A stretch of DNA of 64,000 nt from a virus. Within the stretch, counting starts at the first letter, position 1, and the number at the start of each line of letters is the position of its first letter. Made by a program: the position numbers and the translations under genes. Shown in pieces: positions 1 through 9,250 of the stretch. The notes under the pieces are model-generated. The model made no database searches. It saw only the letters and a list, made by a program, of their open reading frames with translations, and had not been told where the DNA came from. The stretch is from the IMG/VR virus record IMGVR_UViG_3300042922_000827, positions 1-64,000 of that record. The stretch is one strand, 5' to 3'.

Positions 1-101
1 TAGAAAAAAGAAAAAATGTATTTTAAATGTTATACTTAGAATAATGGATATGAGAAAACAAGGGTAAAACATCTAAATAATCTAAAAAGGGGGTTTTAAT
101 T

Positions 102-2345
102 ATGGCTGATAAGAGTAATATAAATATGTCGCAGATAAAAAAATTAGAGAAAAATGTTCAAGATAATCTCGGTACATTATATACAGACGTACGCTTTGCC
201 AACCCAGCTACAGCTAATACTATCGATTTTATGAGAAATAAAATGCATCGTAGTATAGATAAACTTATGTCTAATAATGTAAGTAATGCTGGAATGTCTA
301 ATATATCTCATCTGTATTTGCGTAGTAAAAATATGCAAAACGATAAATCTATAATAGATGGCATAGCTAACACATTTGAAAACGAAGCTATTATGAATAA
401 CGTAATGAGCATTTATTCTCAAAATAGTCATTTAAGAGATTTAGACAAAGAAATAGAGGTTATTTGTAAATACATGCCTAAACTTGTAGACGCTATGGAT
501 ACAAGAAAAGAGCATGTGTTATCTGCCGACCATTTTTCTAAAGATTCTATCAATATCAAAAATGGCTCAACTACAGATTCGGATATTAGTTCTGCTAGTA
601 ATATAAAGGAAATGAAAGAAAAATATGATATAGACGAACTTATGAGCAATATATACAAAGAGGCAGATTACAAAGGAGAATGTTTTGTATACATTGTTCC
701 ATATAAAAAAGCCATAAAGAGATTATTGGATAACGATTCTAATAATAATGTTATAGCGAACGAATCTTATAATTATACATATACCAGAGAAAAGGGTATG
801 GCGTTCAAGCAGGTGACTGGTTCTGATATATCCAATAAGGGATTTACTATAGAGCTAGATAAAAGAGGTGTAGTAGAATCGTTTATCAAAGCTCACCAAC
901 AAGCAGAAACATTCATAGCAGAAAATGGGAATCTTGCTCTTAGTGAAAGTGGAAGAATAGTTAGAAAATCAAACAGTGATAATATAACCGAAGAAAGAAA
1001 AGAAGTTAAACCATTAAATAGTGGTTTAATTAAACTGGATAAAACCTTAAATAAAGATATAAAAGAAAAATTTTATTCTTTAGATCCGACGGCATCAGAT
1101 GGGTTTATTGCTACGGATAAAGCTAAAGATACAGAGCTTAATATCCCTGGTTGCGTTGTTAAAATTCTTGACCATACTATGGTTAAACCTCTATATATAG
1201 AAGACGTATGCTTGGGGTATTTTTACATAGAATGTGATAAAACTATGGATTTAGAACAAACTACTTTTTCTAGTACGCTTGGTGGAATAACTCCAGGTAA
1301 GAATTTTAAAAACGAATTTGATCAAGATGAAGATAGTGTTATTCTTAAAAAAATCGCTAAAGAAATGTCTAATAATATTGACAAGAAATTCGTTAACGCT
1401 AATCAGGATTTGTCTAAAGAAATCTATCTTATTCTTAAATATAACCAAGATGTTGGCGTGGATGGAAAAATAAACAAAATTAAAGTTTCATTTATTCCTC
1501 CAGAAGATATGGTTCATGCATATTTCGAGAAAGATCCTAAAACACATCGTGGTATTTCTGGGTTGATGCGTGCGTTATTTCCAGCAAAATTATTTGCTTG
1601 TTTATACATTAGCAATACTATTGCTATCCTCACTAGAGGTCAAGACAAACGAGTATATTATGTAAAACAATCTGTTGATACTAATATAGCTGGAGTATTA
1701 TTAAATACTATCAGTCAAATAAAGAAATCTAATTTTGGGCTTAGACAAATTGAAAATATGAATAACATGCTCAATATAACTGGAAGGTTTAATGATATTA
1801 TTATACCAAGAAGCCCAAGTGGAGACTCTCCAGTTGAATTCGAAGTTATGCAAGGTCAAAATGTAGAAATTAAAACTGAGCTTATGAATATGCTTGAAGA
1901 GATGGCTGTTAATAGCACTGATGTTCCATTAGAAGTAATTCAGGCTAGACAACAGTTAGACTATGCAACTCATTATACAATGAGCAATACCAAATTTCTG
2001 CGTAAAGTATATAACAGACAATCTAAGTTTAAAAAGATATCTGACAGGGTACTGACAAAGGTATACAACGCAGAATTTGATTGTGAAGATAGCATAGATA
2101 CTACATTGCCACCTCCTATGTATTTAAACTTAATGAATACTGGACAAATATTCCAATCCACTAATGAAATGGCACAAAATACAACAGAGATGTACGCAGG
2201 AGACGAAGAGCCAGATGTGCAACAGCTATTCACTAGGGAAGTAAAAAAATATTATTTATCTAGCTTTTTACCAACTGACGAATTAGATAGAATGTTAGAT
2301 AGGGCTAAAATGAAAGCTAAGGTAAACCCAAAACAAATTCAATAA
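102..2345 (+). CDS. Portal protein (head-tail connector vertex)
   Basis: The 747-residue product resembles myovirus portal proteins, which form the dodecameric ring at one head vertex through which DNA is packaged and ejected. The diagnostic stretch is in the second half (about residues 465-660): a PPEDMVHAYFEKDP-type segment, a GISGLMRALFPAKLFACLYISN helix region, a segment rich in hydrophobic helices and a C-terminal acidic tail. The start is set by AAAGGGGG nine bases upstream. It is the only plus-strand gene before a run of minus-strand tail genes and ends in a bidirectional hairpin. The family call is from sequence pattern only, but its size and location next to sheath and tube genes agree. 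Confidence 0.72.
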   Translation: MADKSNINMSQIKKLEKNVQDNLGTLYTDVRFANPATANTIDFMRNKMHRSIDKLMSNNVSNAGMSNISHLYLRSKNMQNDKSIIDGIANTFENEAIMNNVMSIYSQNSHLRDLDKEIEVICKYMPKLVDAMDTRKEHVLSADHFSKDSINIKNGSTTDSDISSASNIKEMKEKYDIDELMSNIYKEADYKGECFVYIVPYKKAIKRLLDNDSNNNVIANESYNYTYTREKGMAFKQVTGSDISNKGFTIELDKRGVVESFIKAHQQAETFIAENGNLALSESGRIVRKSNSDNITEERKEVKPLNSGLIKLDKTLNKDIKEKFYSLDPTASDGFIATDKAKDTELNIPGCVVKILDHTMVKPLYIEDVCLGYFYIECDKTMDLEQTTFSSTLGGITPGKNFKNEFDQDEDSVILKKIAKEMSNNIDKKFVNANQDLSKEIYLILKYNQDVGVDGKINKIKVSFIPPEDMVHAYFEKDPKTHRGISGLMRALFPAKLFACLYISNTIAILTRGQDKRVYYVKQSVDTNIAGVLLNTISQIKKSNFGLRQIENMNNMLNITGRFNDIIIPRSPSGDSPVEFEVMQGQNVEIKTELMNMLEEMAVNSTDVPLEVIQARQQLDYATHYTMSNTKFLRKVYNRQSKFKKISDRVLTKVYNAEFDCEDSIDTTLPPPMYLNLMNTGQIFQSTNEMAQNTTEMYAGDEEPDVQQLFTREVKKYYLSSFLPTDELDRMLDRAKMKAKVNPKQIQ

Positions 2346-2350
2346 TACAC

Positions 2351-2389
2351 AATATACCCCGTATACCATATTGGTATACGGGGTATATT
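2351..2389. terminator. Bidirectional terminator between portal and tail tube genes
   Basis: An 18-bp perfect stem with a 3-base loop (AATATACCCCGTATACCA and its complement) lies between convergent genes, with T-runs on both sides. Confidence 0.85.
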
Positions 2390-2393
2390 TTTA

Positions 2394-3239
2394 TCAACTA
2401 AGACTTGGAGAAGAAGCTCCTGTAATGCCAGTGTTTCCTGGAGTAGGCATTTTGGAAATAGCCTGATATCCAAATTTAGCATCTTCGAAGATAGTATTTT
2501 CATTAATCCACTTAAGGAAATCTACTGCTTTAGCGGTAATTGCAGGACCAGTAATAGGATAGCCATTGAATTGAACGTTTAGTTCTTTCCAACCAATATC
2601 ACCTTTTTCTGCATTGTACATGCTAGTTTCAGCAGTTGTAGGCTGAGCTGATACGATCAGATAAGCCTTTTCAATCTTACGGCAAGTATTATCAGTAACG
2701 AAATATAGAAACTGGAATGTTTCGTACTCATATCCAGCTTCATCCATAACTGGTACTCCACCAGAAGTGCTTGCACGAAGAAGACCATTATACGTTTTAA
2801 CTTGCGTGCGAGGATCTTTAATACCACGAAGGAATAATTCGTGAACCTTTGTGAATACAGAACCCTGACGTTCAAAATAACGCATTTGGAATTGTGATGC
2901 AGATTGCATATTTACTTTTGTAATGACATTCAGAGTTGAAATGCCATTGGTAATTTCAGATGTATCTGAACTAATATCTTCGATACCATCAATACCCCTA
3001 AAGTCATATTCTAGAATATGACGATAGATATCGATTAATTTCTTATATTCATCATTGCTTGCAGCAAGTTGTTCTAAGAAAATAGGAATCTTGAGTGTAA
3101 TCAAAAACGGATACCCAGTTTCAAAGTTATTAAACTGAGCCAGGTTGGACATATCTGTGACTCCGCGACCAAGTGTATATGCGGTTACGTCACGAGGGCT
3201 TAACGTATTTGTAAATATACTGTTAATAGTCTCAGCCAT
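2394..3239 (-). CDS. Probable tail tube protein
   Basis: A 281-residue protein encoded directly downstream of the sheath gene on the same strand, 18 bases away, which is the usual position of the inner tail tube gene in contractile-tailed phages. The sequence begins with a short hydrophilic N-terminus, contains beta-rich segments (for example GISTLNVITKVNM and YETFQFLYFVTDN) and has no membrane segment or enzymatic motif. I do not recognise a unique tube signature, so the call rests on gene order, size and mixed alpha/beta character. An alternative is a neck or tail-terminator protein. Confidence 0.55.
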   Translation of the reverse strand: MAETINSIFTNTLSPRDVTAYTLGRGVTDMSNLAQFNNFETGYPFLITLKIPIFLEQLAASNDEYKKLIDIYRHILEYDFRGIDGIEDISSDTSEITNGISTLNVITKVNMQSASQFQMRYFERQGSVFTKVHELFLRGIKDPRTQVKTYNGLLRASTSGGVPVMDEAGYEYETFQFLYFVTDNTCRKIEKAYLIVSAQPTTAETSMYNAEKGDIGWKELNVQFNGYPITGPAITAKAVDFLKWINENTIFEDAKFGYQAISKMPTPGNTGITGASSPSLS

Positions 3240-3257
3240 AATTTATCTCTCCCTCCT

Positions 3258-5105
3258 TTAGGATGCTCGCATTGCGGAAATTTTGAAGATTTCGGTTTGT
3301 ACAAAATCTTTATACGTAACTTTAATAACAGCATAAAAGATCTTATTAGCTTCATATGCGCTATCTCTTGTATATACAAGTTCAATAGTATTGAATTTTG
3401 TAGTATATCTATCGAGAATAGCTTGAACGTCATCTTTATATTTAGTCAGATCATCGCCTGTAATAAAGTTATAACGTATTTTTGGACATTTTACGCGAAT
3501 TTCTTTAATTAACTCTTGAGTCATTAACACATTGTGCAACCAAGAAAGCTGAGTAAGTCTTTCTTGAGAAGTGTATTCGGATTCTAGAGTAAGTAAATCG
3601 CTATAATACGTAGCATAATTAATTCGGTTATCGTCGAAATATTGTTTTTGATCGACTTTAGGAGTATTCTTAGGCACAAAGTTTACAGTTCCACTAATTA
3701 CCTCTGGGAATGTAACTTCATACAATTGACCACAAAATGGGCGAGCCCTACCATTTAAGAAATGCTTAACGAAATTAGTGCACATAGTGTACATAATTGT
3801 TATAGTAATTTGCTTTTTGGTATAAGGATCTTTAACATCCCAGCTATTATGATATGTAGCACAAAACCTATTTCTTAAATTTTCAGCATTGGCTAATTTA
3901 ATCTCTTCAATTGAAGTAAGACCGGTGCCCATATCACGGAAATAAAACATATCTTCGCGGAATGTTGTTAAGTTTTCTATTTCTCGTTTTACAATAGCTG
4001 GATAATTGGCATCAAATACAACGTCAATTCTGCTATTGTCTAAATCATAAATCTCGTCGCCGGCAGTTCCATTAAATACTTTTACAAGCTCACTTGCATA
4101 AGTATTTGCAACTATAGGACGATCTCCGAATAAACCATTGCTTCCACCAACAAGGCTGATTCCTGTTATAGAATCTAGCTGTACTGTAGAATCGATGATA
4201 ATTTCATCATATGTTTGACCAAATAAATCACACCCGAATAATACATCGGAATATTCAAATTCGCTAGTATCCACTCCAGAAATATATGCAACGTTTTCCA
4301 TAAATGCAGTAATTTCATCTTCGAACATTTTGCTACGAATTTGATTGGATTTTGAGCTAATAACATTTTGAAGAGAAATGTTTGAATCTTTTTCAATGAT
4401 ATCAGGATTAATAGTAAATGTCATTGATTCCAATTCTGTACCATTTTCGATAACTTTCAAAATGTATTTTACATAATCAACTGGTCTGCTGGCAGATGTA
4501 TCTGCATAAATACGGAATTTTTTATTAGAGACACCACGACCATTATCTGCAATTAAGAATAATGGATATTGATCATCCTCACCAATTGTATTTTGGTGAG
4601 CATTATCAGCCAAGAAAGCGGCTGCCATAGAAGGTAAACTATTTCCTGCAATATTAACGGTTTTCAATTCATATGTGATTTTACATTTTTGAATCATGAC
4701 AGGTTGATTGCCAACTGGATCTGTCGTTTCATTATTTCCATCTGTATAAACTGGATTTCCGTTTTCATCGGATTTTTGAACAACTTCTTTAGCTACTTTA
4801 GCGACAACTCCAATATTGGCAAGAGTTGCATCTTCAGCAACAATACGTTTACAAAATAATCTGCCGCCAGCATTAATTACTTTAGCAGCCTGAATTAAAG
4901 TTTGACCATGTTTATAAAATGATGGTTTTGTTCCATAGAGTTTAAAGAATTTATCACCCATGAGCTGCTGATATTCTTCCGGACCTTTATCTGAAGAGAA
5001 TCCTGTCATAAAGACCGGACGATCGACAGTATCTTCCGCTGGAGACGCTATAGGATCGATATCACTCTGGTCGTCCCAGATAAACTTCGTTTGAGCATAG
5101 GACAT
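3258..5105 (-). CDS. Contractile tail sheath protein
   Basis: The 615-residue product has the layout of phage sheath proteins. Near residues 30-50 there is a PVFMTGFSSDKGP segment, followed by the typical NAGGRLFCKRIVAEDATLANIG region in the first domain. The C-terminal domain (from about residue 520) contains the KEIRVKCPKIRYNFI...AILDRYTTKFNTIEL segment and ends in a beta hairpin that would join neighbouring subunits. The sheath contracts to drive the tube through the host envelope. It is the first gene of a sheath-tube pair and has a good AAAGGAGG site. It does not carry the TTATATATTATA promoter, consistent with late expression. Confidence 0.85.
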   Translation of the reverse strand: MSYAQTKFIWDDQSDIDPIASPAEDTVDRPVFMTGFSSDKGPEEYQQLMGDKFFKLYGTKPSFYKHGQTLIQAAKVINAGGRLFCKRIVAEDATLANIGVVAKVAKEVVQKSDENGNPVYTDGNNETTDPVGNQPVMIQKCKITYELKTVNIAGNSLPSMAAAFLADNAHQNTIGEDDQYPLFLIADNGRGVSNKKFRIYADTSASRPVDYVKYILKVIENGTELESMTFTINPDIIEKDSNISLQNVISSKSNQIRSKMFEDEITAFMENVAYISGVDTSEFEYSDVLFGCDLFGQTYDEIIIDSTVQLDSITGISLVGGSNGLFGDRPIVANTYASELVKVFNGTAGDEIYDLDNSRIDVVFDANYPAIVKREIENLTTFREDMFYFRDMGTGLTSIEEIKLANAENLRNRFCATYHNSWDVKDPYTKKQITITIMYTMCTNFVKHFLNGRARPFCGQLYEVTFPEVISGTVNFVPKNTPKVDQKQYFDDNRINYATYYSDLLTLESEYTSQERLTQLSWLHNVLMTQELIKEIRVKCPKIRYNFITGDDLTKYKDDVQAILDRYTTKFNTIELVYTRDSAYEANKIFYAVIKVTYKDFVQTEIFKISAMRAS

Positions 5106-5247
5106 TTAAATTTCCTCCTTTATTGTTTCATTTATACTTTACCACAGGTGCGGTAACTTTATTCATATGTTAAAAGCTACACTCTATAGTTAAACAAGAA
5201 TAATGTTTATAACGACATATTAATAATCTTAAAAGGATGTGGGTAAT

Positions 5248-6432
5248 ATGACAATAGCGCTAACTATAAAAAATAGTATAAATGACATGAGTATAGGAGA
5301 TTGTATACCTTGTAGATATACAGCGTCTTCTGCCGCCGCCGGAATTTTCAGTGAATTAGGTACTTCCATAGCAGATGAAATACCAATAACTGGTACAGCC
5401 ACTCCTAATGGTTTATTCTACTTTATAAAGGTAGATAAAGGAATCTTAATAGCTGATAGAGTATTACAAACAGGAATTAGTTGGGACGCATTGAATAATG
5501 CTGGATATATAGAAGGGTCTATATCTAAAACATATGATAAAAAAGTATCTCCGACAATGACTAGCTCTACCGCTCCTTCGCCTTATGCTGTTACAGCTAG
5601 TAATTTTGAGTGGTATAATGGATCGTGGGGATATGAAGGATACAGAGCTTTTTCTGGTAACCGTTGGAGTACTACTGCATCTCCTCCATCTGGAGGGCAT
5701 TGGCTTAAAATTTTTATGGGATCGCCTACAAGAATAGAATCGATGCTATTACAAGGATATTGTTCTTCGTGGTTTAATAGTTCTATAAGAAATTGGGCTC
5801 TATATGGGTCTAATGACGATATAGGATATACATTGATAACTAGTGCATTGCATCCAAATTTAGGAGGGTCTTCTATTGGCGCTCCATATTCTGCAATTAA
5901 ATATACTTTTTCACCTGCTACATATTCGTATTATAAAATGGTTCTATCAAATGGCTATCAGGCAGCTTCTGCCGTTGGTATTTATTCTATTGGATTTTAT
6001 GTTAATGTAAATTCTATTGGCAATAATATAAAAATACGTTCTCTTGCTGGTGGTAATTCTTATCTTGGCACTGATGGAGAATATAGTTTAACCGATAGAG
6101 GGTTAAGTACATATCCAGTTAATAATGAATATGATAAATATATAATAAAGAATAATTTAAATGGAAAGATTACTCCAGGTGATGACAATGTTTGGCATCG
6201 CAATGTTCTATATTCTACTTGCAAAGACACTCCAATAAGTGGCAATTATAGTGCTATAGATGGAACATCTGGAATTGGAAATTCAACTGCTCGAATATGG
6301 CGAGGATATAATGATACTACTTGGAAAGATTTTGCAATAGTACAAAATTCTCCTGGTATTTGGTCTCTAGGAGGCTTTAGACCAGTTCTTGAGTACCCAG
6401 ATGATTCTAAATGTACAAATATATGGTATTAA
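5248..6432 (+). CDS. Tail fibre / receptor-binding protein with discoidin-like domain
   Basis: A 394-residue protein. I chose the ATG at 5248 over the GTG at 5239 because the AAAGGA site is then ten bases away. Residues about 110-245 look like an F5/8 type C (discoidin) jelly-roll module: a YNGSWGYEGYRAFSG segment, W-rich strands (SGGHWLKIFMG), a RNWALYGSNDD segment and a late YYKMVLSNGY strand. Such modules bind carbohydrate, so a role in adsorption to host surface glycans is inferred. The C-terminal part is W/Y/G-rich and beta-like. It is transcribed alone, divergent from the sheath gene, and ends in a bidirectional hairpin. Confidence 0.68.
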   Translation: MTIALTIKNSINDMSIGDCIPCRYTASSAAAGIFSELGTSIADEIPITGTATPNGLFYFIKVDKGILIADRVLQTGISWDALNNAGYIEGSISKTYDKKVSPTMTSSTAPSPYAVTASNFEWYNGSWGYEGYRAFSGNRWSTTASPPSGGHWLKIFMGSPTRIESMLLQGYCSSWFNSSIRNWALYGSNDDIGYTLITSALHPNLGGSSIGAPYSAIKYTFSPATYSYYKMVLSNGYQAASAVGIYSIGFYVNVNSIGNNIKIRSLAGGNSYLGTDGEYSLTDRGLSTYPVNNEYDKYIIKNNLNGKITPGDDNVWHRNVLYSTCKDTPISGNYSAIDGTSGIGNSTARIWRGYNDTTWKDFAIVQNSPGIWSLGGFRPVLEYPDDSKCTNIWY

Positions 6433-6440
6433 AACACAGT

Positions 6441-6473
6441 ATATCAGGCTACGGATAATCCGTAGCCTGATAT
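6441..6473. terminator. Bidirectional terminator
   Basis: A 15-bp perfect stem with a 3-base loop between convergent genes (fibre and the unknown gene at 6486). Confidence 0.85.
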
Positions 6474-6485
6474 ATTTATTTAAAG

Positions 6486-7226
6486 TTATTCTATCTGCCC
6501 CATTAATACTTTTTCCAATGGAGAGTTTACTTCTTTATCATTCATTGCTGCATGCACTATAGAATCATCAATGTTTTCTGACGTGATAGCTGAATATGAA
6601 CTTATCATTTTAGAAACATCTTTTACACCAATTGACTGATAATCGTTCATATCTTTAGACCCAGATAACCTAAATGGAATATTTATATCTTTTGTACTTC
6701 GACACAATTCAGATTCGATAAATCCAAATAGCTGCAATGAGATACCATAACTATTTCCGCTTAATTCCATATTATCTATGAAATAATTTTGAAGAGTATC
6801 ATATGGAATTGTATTTGGAATATTTCCAGTAATCATAAATAGATTGATAAAATCTTCTACATTTTCAATTTCTTGTGGCACTTTTGTATCTACGATAATA
6901 GCATCATTTGGTTTGTATCTAAGAAGCCTATAATCTTGAGTTTTAGAAGATCCAATAAGCTTAATATCTTTGACCTTATCCATTTTGTATGGTTTAGTTA
7001 AAAATCTAGTTGGATAGTTAAATTGTTTTAATGCTGTTTTTTTACCATTCTTATCTTCCATAGAATAGTCAAGTACACCCAAAATATTAATGTAATCGCC
7101 TACGACAAATGCGACACTTAAATCAAAATACTTTTCAGGAACATAGAAAATAAACTCTCCATCACCATCAAATAAAATAGAAGAGCCTTTACGTTTTAAA
7201 AATAATGGTAACTTACCTTCAGCCAT
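6486..7226 (-). CDS. Unrecognised phage protein
   Basis: A 246-residue soluble protein, start at the ATG at 7226 which has an AGGGGGAT site; a longer reading to 7265 would overlap the previous gene. The N-terminal 90 residues look beta-rich (KGSSILFDGDGEFIFYVPEKY, then a FVVGDYINILGVLDYS segment). The C-terminal half is more helical. No catalytic motif is visible. It follows an ankyrin gene by 12 bases and is probably cotranscribed with it. A structural or baseplate role is possible from location only. Confidence 0.7.
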   Translation of the reverse strand: MAEGKLPLFLKRKGSSILFDGDGEFIFYVPEKYFDLSVAFVVGDYINILGVLDYSMEDKNGKKTALKQFNYPTRFLTKPYKMDKVKDIKLIGSSKTQDYRLLRYKPNDAIIVDTKVPQEIENVEDFINLFMITGNIPNTIPYDTLQNYFIDNMELSGNSYGISLQLFGFIESELCRSTKDINIPFRLSGSKDMNDYQSIGVKDVSKMISSYSAITSENIDDSIVHAAMNDKEVNSPLEKVLMGQIE

Positions 7227-7237
7227 TTTACATCCCC

Positions 7238-7861
7238 CTATTCGCTGTATAAATCCACTAACCATTGTTTAATAGGATGTGCTATTTCATATTTTGTTAA
7301 TAGTTTTAATCCTAAATTATTTTTTGCTTTATAATTTGCGCCATGTTCTACTAAATATTTCGCAACGTTAAAGTTTCCAAATCTACATGCAAAGATGTAT
7401 CCCATTTCTCCATTAATATTTGGATCTACATTGTGCTTCTCTATTAGATATTTAACTGCATTTATATCTCCATAGTGACAAGCTTCTGTAAATACCATTC
7501 CATATTTACCATTAGGATTTACTTTATATTCCTCAAATAAAAGCTCAAGCATTTTCTGCTCTTCTGTTTCGTCACATCTTTTAAAATAATCAATTGCAAT
7601 ATTCTCTAAATTAATATCATTATTATTTTTTATTGCTGCATCTAATATACGTTTACATAACTTAAATGGCAAGTATATAGCGCGATCGACTACATCGTAA
7701 TGTAACATATCTGGATAATTATTAATAATAAAATCTATTATTTTTTCGTCCTCAAGCATAACAACATCTGCAAATAGCTGATATTCATTATTATAATCTC
7801 TTCTATCAATACCTTTAGTATGCAATACTGCAAAAAATTGCTGTTCATTTACTATATTCAT
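7238..7861 (-). CDS. Ankyrin-repeat protein
   Basis: A 207-residue protein whose C-terminal half (about residues 120-190) consists of ankyrin-type repeats: a FTEACHYGDINAVKYLIEKH unit, a GYIFACRFGNFNVAKYLVEHG unit, then NYKAKNNLGLKLL. The N-terminal half is helical and could hold degenerate repeats. Ankyrin repeats bind other proteins; in phages they are uncommon and usually read as host-interaction proteins. A second ankyrin-like gene lies at 53217-53909. The gene has an AAGGAG site and is followed by the unknown gene at 6486. Confidence 0.8.
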   Translation of the reverse strand: MNIVNEQQFFAVLHTKGIDRRDYNNEYQLFADVVMLEDEKIIDFIINNYPDMLHYDVVDRAIYLPFKLCKRILDAAIKNNNDINLENIAIDYFKRCDETEEQKMLELLFEEYKVNPNGKYGMVFTEACHYGDINAVKYLIEKHNVDPNINGEMGYIFACRFGNFNVAKYLVEHGANYKAKNNLGLKLLTKYEIAHPIKQWLVDLYSE

Positions 7862-7890
7862 CCTAATTCAACTCCTTAAACAAAAAATAA

Positions 7891-7915
7891 AATGCTATGG
7901 AATTTCCATAGCATT
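7891..7915 (-). terminator. Terminator after the Gly/Thr-rich fibre gene
   Basis: An inverted repeat of AATGCTATGGAA with a tight loop lies just past the stop of the 7924-9174 gene and is followed by a T-run on the minus strand. Confidence 0.75.
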
Positions 7916-7923
7916 TTTATAAT

Positions 7924-9174
7924 TTATAGCTTAACAGTTCCTATATTGCTAAGAACTGCATTCACAGAATCATTCGTCACGATAAGACCATCTAATGGAT
8001 CAGTAGTATCTGTATCATCATTATCTGGGAATCTTGTAACTGGATTTGTATAGACATTTACGTCAGTATGCGTAGTTGTCAAAGTACCATATTCTGTTTT
8101 ACCACCAACTGTAGTTCCGACAGATCCTGTACCGCCATATATAATAGCTCCAACTATACTATTACCAACTTGATATCCGCCTTCTACAGTGCCTCCAGTA
8201 ATGACACCACCAGATGTTACACCACCACTGGTTTGACCATCTTTAATAACATAATTCACATTATCAATAGAACCAATAGCACTCCCACCATGAAGAGTAC
8301 CTCCTGTGGTAGTCCCACCAACTGCGATATCTCCTGTAACTATAGCTCCCACTGTTACCATATCGCTACCAGTAAGTGTACCTCCACTAACTATTGAATT
8401 ATACAATACTGGCTCTATAACTTTACCGCCAGATGTTTTACCGCCTTCTATTGTACTATTTAATGATATTACATTAGAAATCTCCGTGGCTACTACAGTA
8501 GCTCCGGTTGTAATATTTCCATTCTTGATTCCGCCTTCTACATTACCAAGAACCATAATACCACTAACGAAAGTGCCAACAGTTATTTTACCATCGGTAG
8601 TAGATCCACCAACCGTAGTTATAGGATTTCCATTTGGGTTGTTTCCAGTAGATATACCACCATCTGTAACTCCTGTTACATCTCCAGGAGTCGTAGGAGT
8701 GGGCTTTACAGTGCCATCTATAATATTTCCGTTATCATCTATAGTAACATCAATAAGCGTAACATTTTTAATAGTTCCTACAGTAATACCACCGGTATGT
8801 ACAGCATTAGAAATAGTTGTATCCTCGTCTGCATATTTAATGAAAACTTTAATATCTCTAATCTGACTGGTTTTAATAGTTTTTACATTTGAACTACAAG
8901 ATGCAGATGCATCTATTCTAACAAGATATTCTGTTGATGTCTGTGGCTGAGATGGATCTCTAACTTCAGAGAATCTAGCAACTCCAAGGACTCTACCAAC
9001 TATCTTGTTTAATCTAGCACTTTCTAGATATGTGACGTCATACATAGTACCACTTTTAAGTTTAACCGTATAATCATCCTCAGGATCTGAATATCGTAGA
9101 GTCACATCCAATGTCAAATCTGGAGAGGTTTCTACGTCTATCAATGTAATAACTTTACCCATTAAATCACTCAT
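7924..9174 (-). CDS. Gly/Thr-rich beta-solenoid-like fibre protein
   Basis: A 416-residue protein. Residues 1-130 form a conventional beta-rich domain with DLTLDVTLRYSDPEDDYTVKL and a RIDASASCSS segment. From about residue 130 to 385 the sequence is dominated by short repeats built on V-x-GG, TSGG and TTGG with alternating V/I/T positions, which suggests a long right-handed beta-solenoid. Charged residues and Cys are nearly absent there. The likely role is a fibre, spike or decoration protein that needs no enzymatic site. It has a TAGGAGGA site and is transcribed singly, bounded by hairpins at 7891 and 9215. Confidence 0.6.
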   Translation of the reverse strand: MSDLMGKVITLIDVETSPDLTLDVTLRYSDPEDDYTVKLKSGTMYDVTYLESARLNKIVGRVLGVARFSEVRDPSQPQTSTEYLVRIDASASCSSNVKTIKTSQIRDIKVFIKYADEDTTISNAVHTGGITVGTIKNVTLIDVTIDDNGNIIDGTVKPTPTTPGDVTGVTDGGISTGNNPNGNPITTVGGSTTDGKITVGTFVSGIMVLGNVEGGIKNGNITTGATVVATEISNVISLNSTIEGGKTSGGKVIEPVLYNSIVSGGTLTGSDMVTVGAIVTGDIAVGGTTTGGTLHGGSAIGSIDNVNYVIKDGQTSGGVTSGGVITGGTVEGGYQVGNSIVGAIIYGGTGSVGTTVGGKTEYGTLTTTHTDVNVYTNPVTRFPDNDDTDTTDPLDGLIVTNDSVNAVLSNIGTVKL

Positions 9175-9214
9175 TTAATTAATCCTCCTATTCTTAAGTA
9201 GTTTAATCAAATGT

Positions 9215-9243
9215 TAAGGCTACAGATTAAATCTGTAGCCTTA
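9215..9243 (-). terminator. Terminator after the 9251 gene
   Basis: A 13-bp stem (TAAGGCTACAGAT and its complement) with a TAA loop, immediately past the stop codon. Confidence 0.8.
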
Positions 9244-9250
9244 TATATTT

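Noticed and set aside
5139-5156. Inverted repeat TTACC-GGTAA in the sheath/fibre divergent region as an operator
   Set aside because: Only five base pairs and no second copy noticed.
8306-8866. Plus-strand ORF of 186 codons opposite the Gly/Thr-rich fibre gene
   Set aside because: It is the reverse reading of the Gly/Thr repeats, lacks a ribosome site, and its V/P/T monotony follows directly from the other strand.
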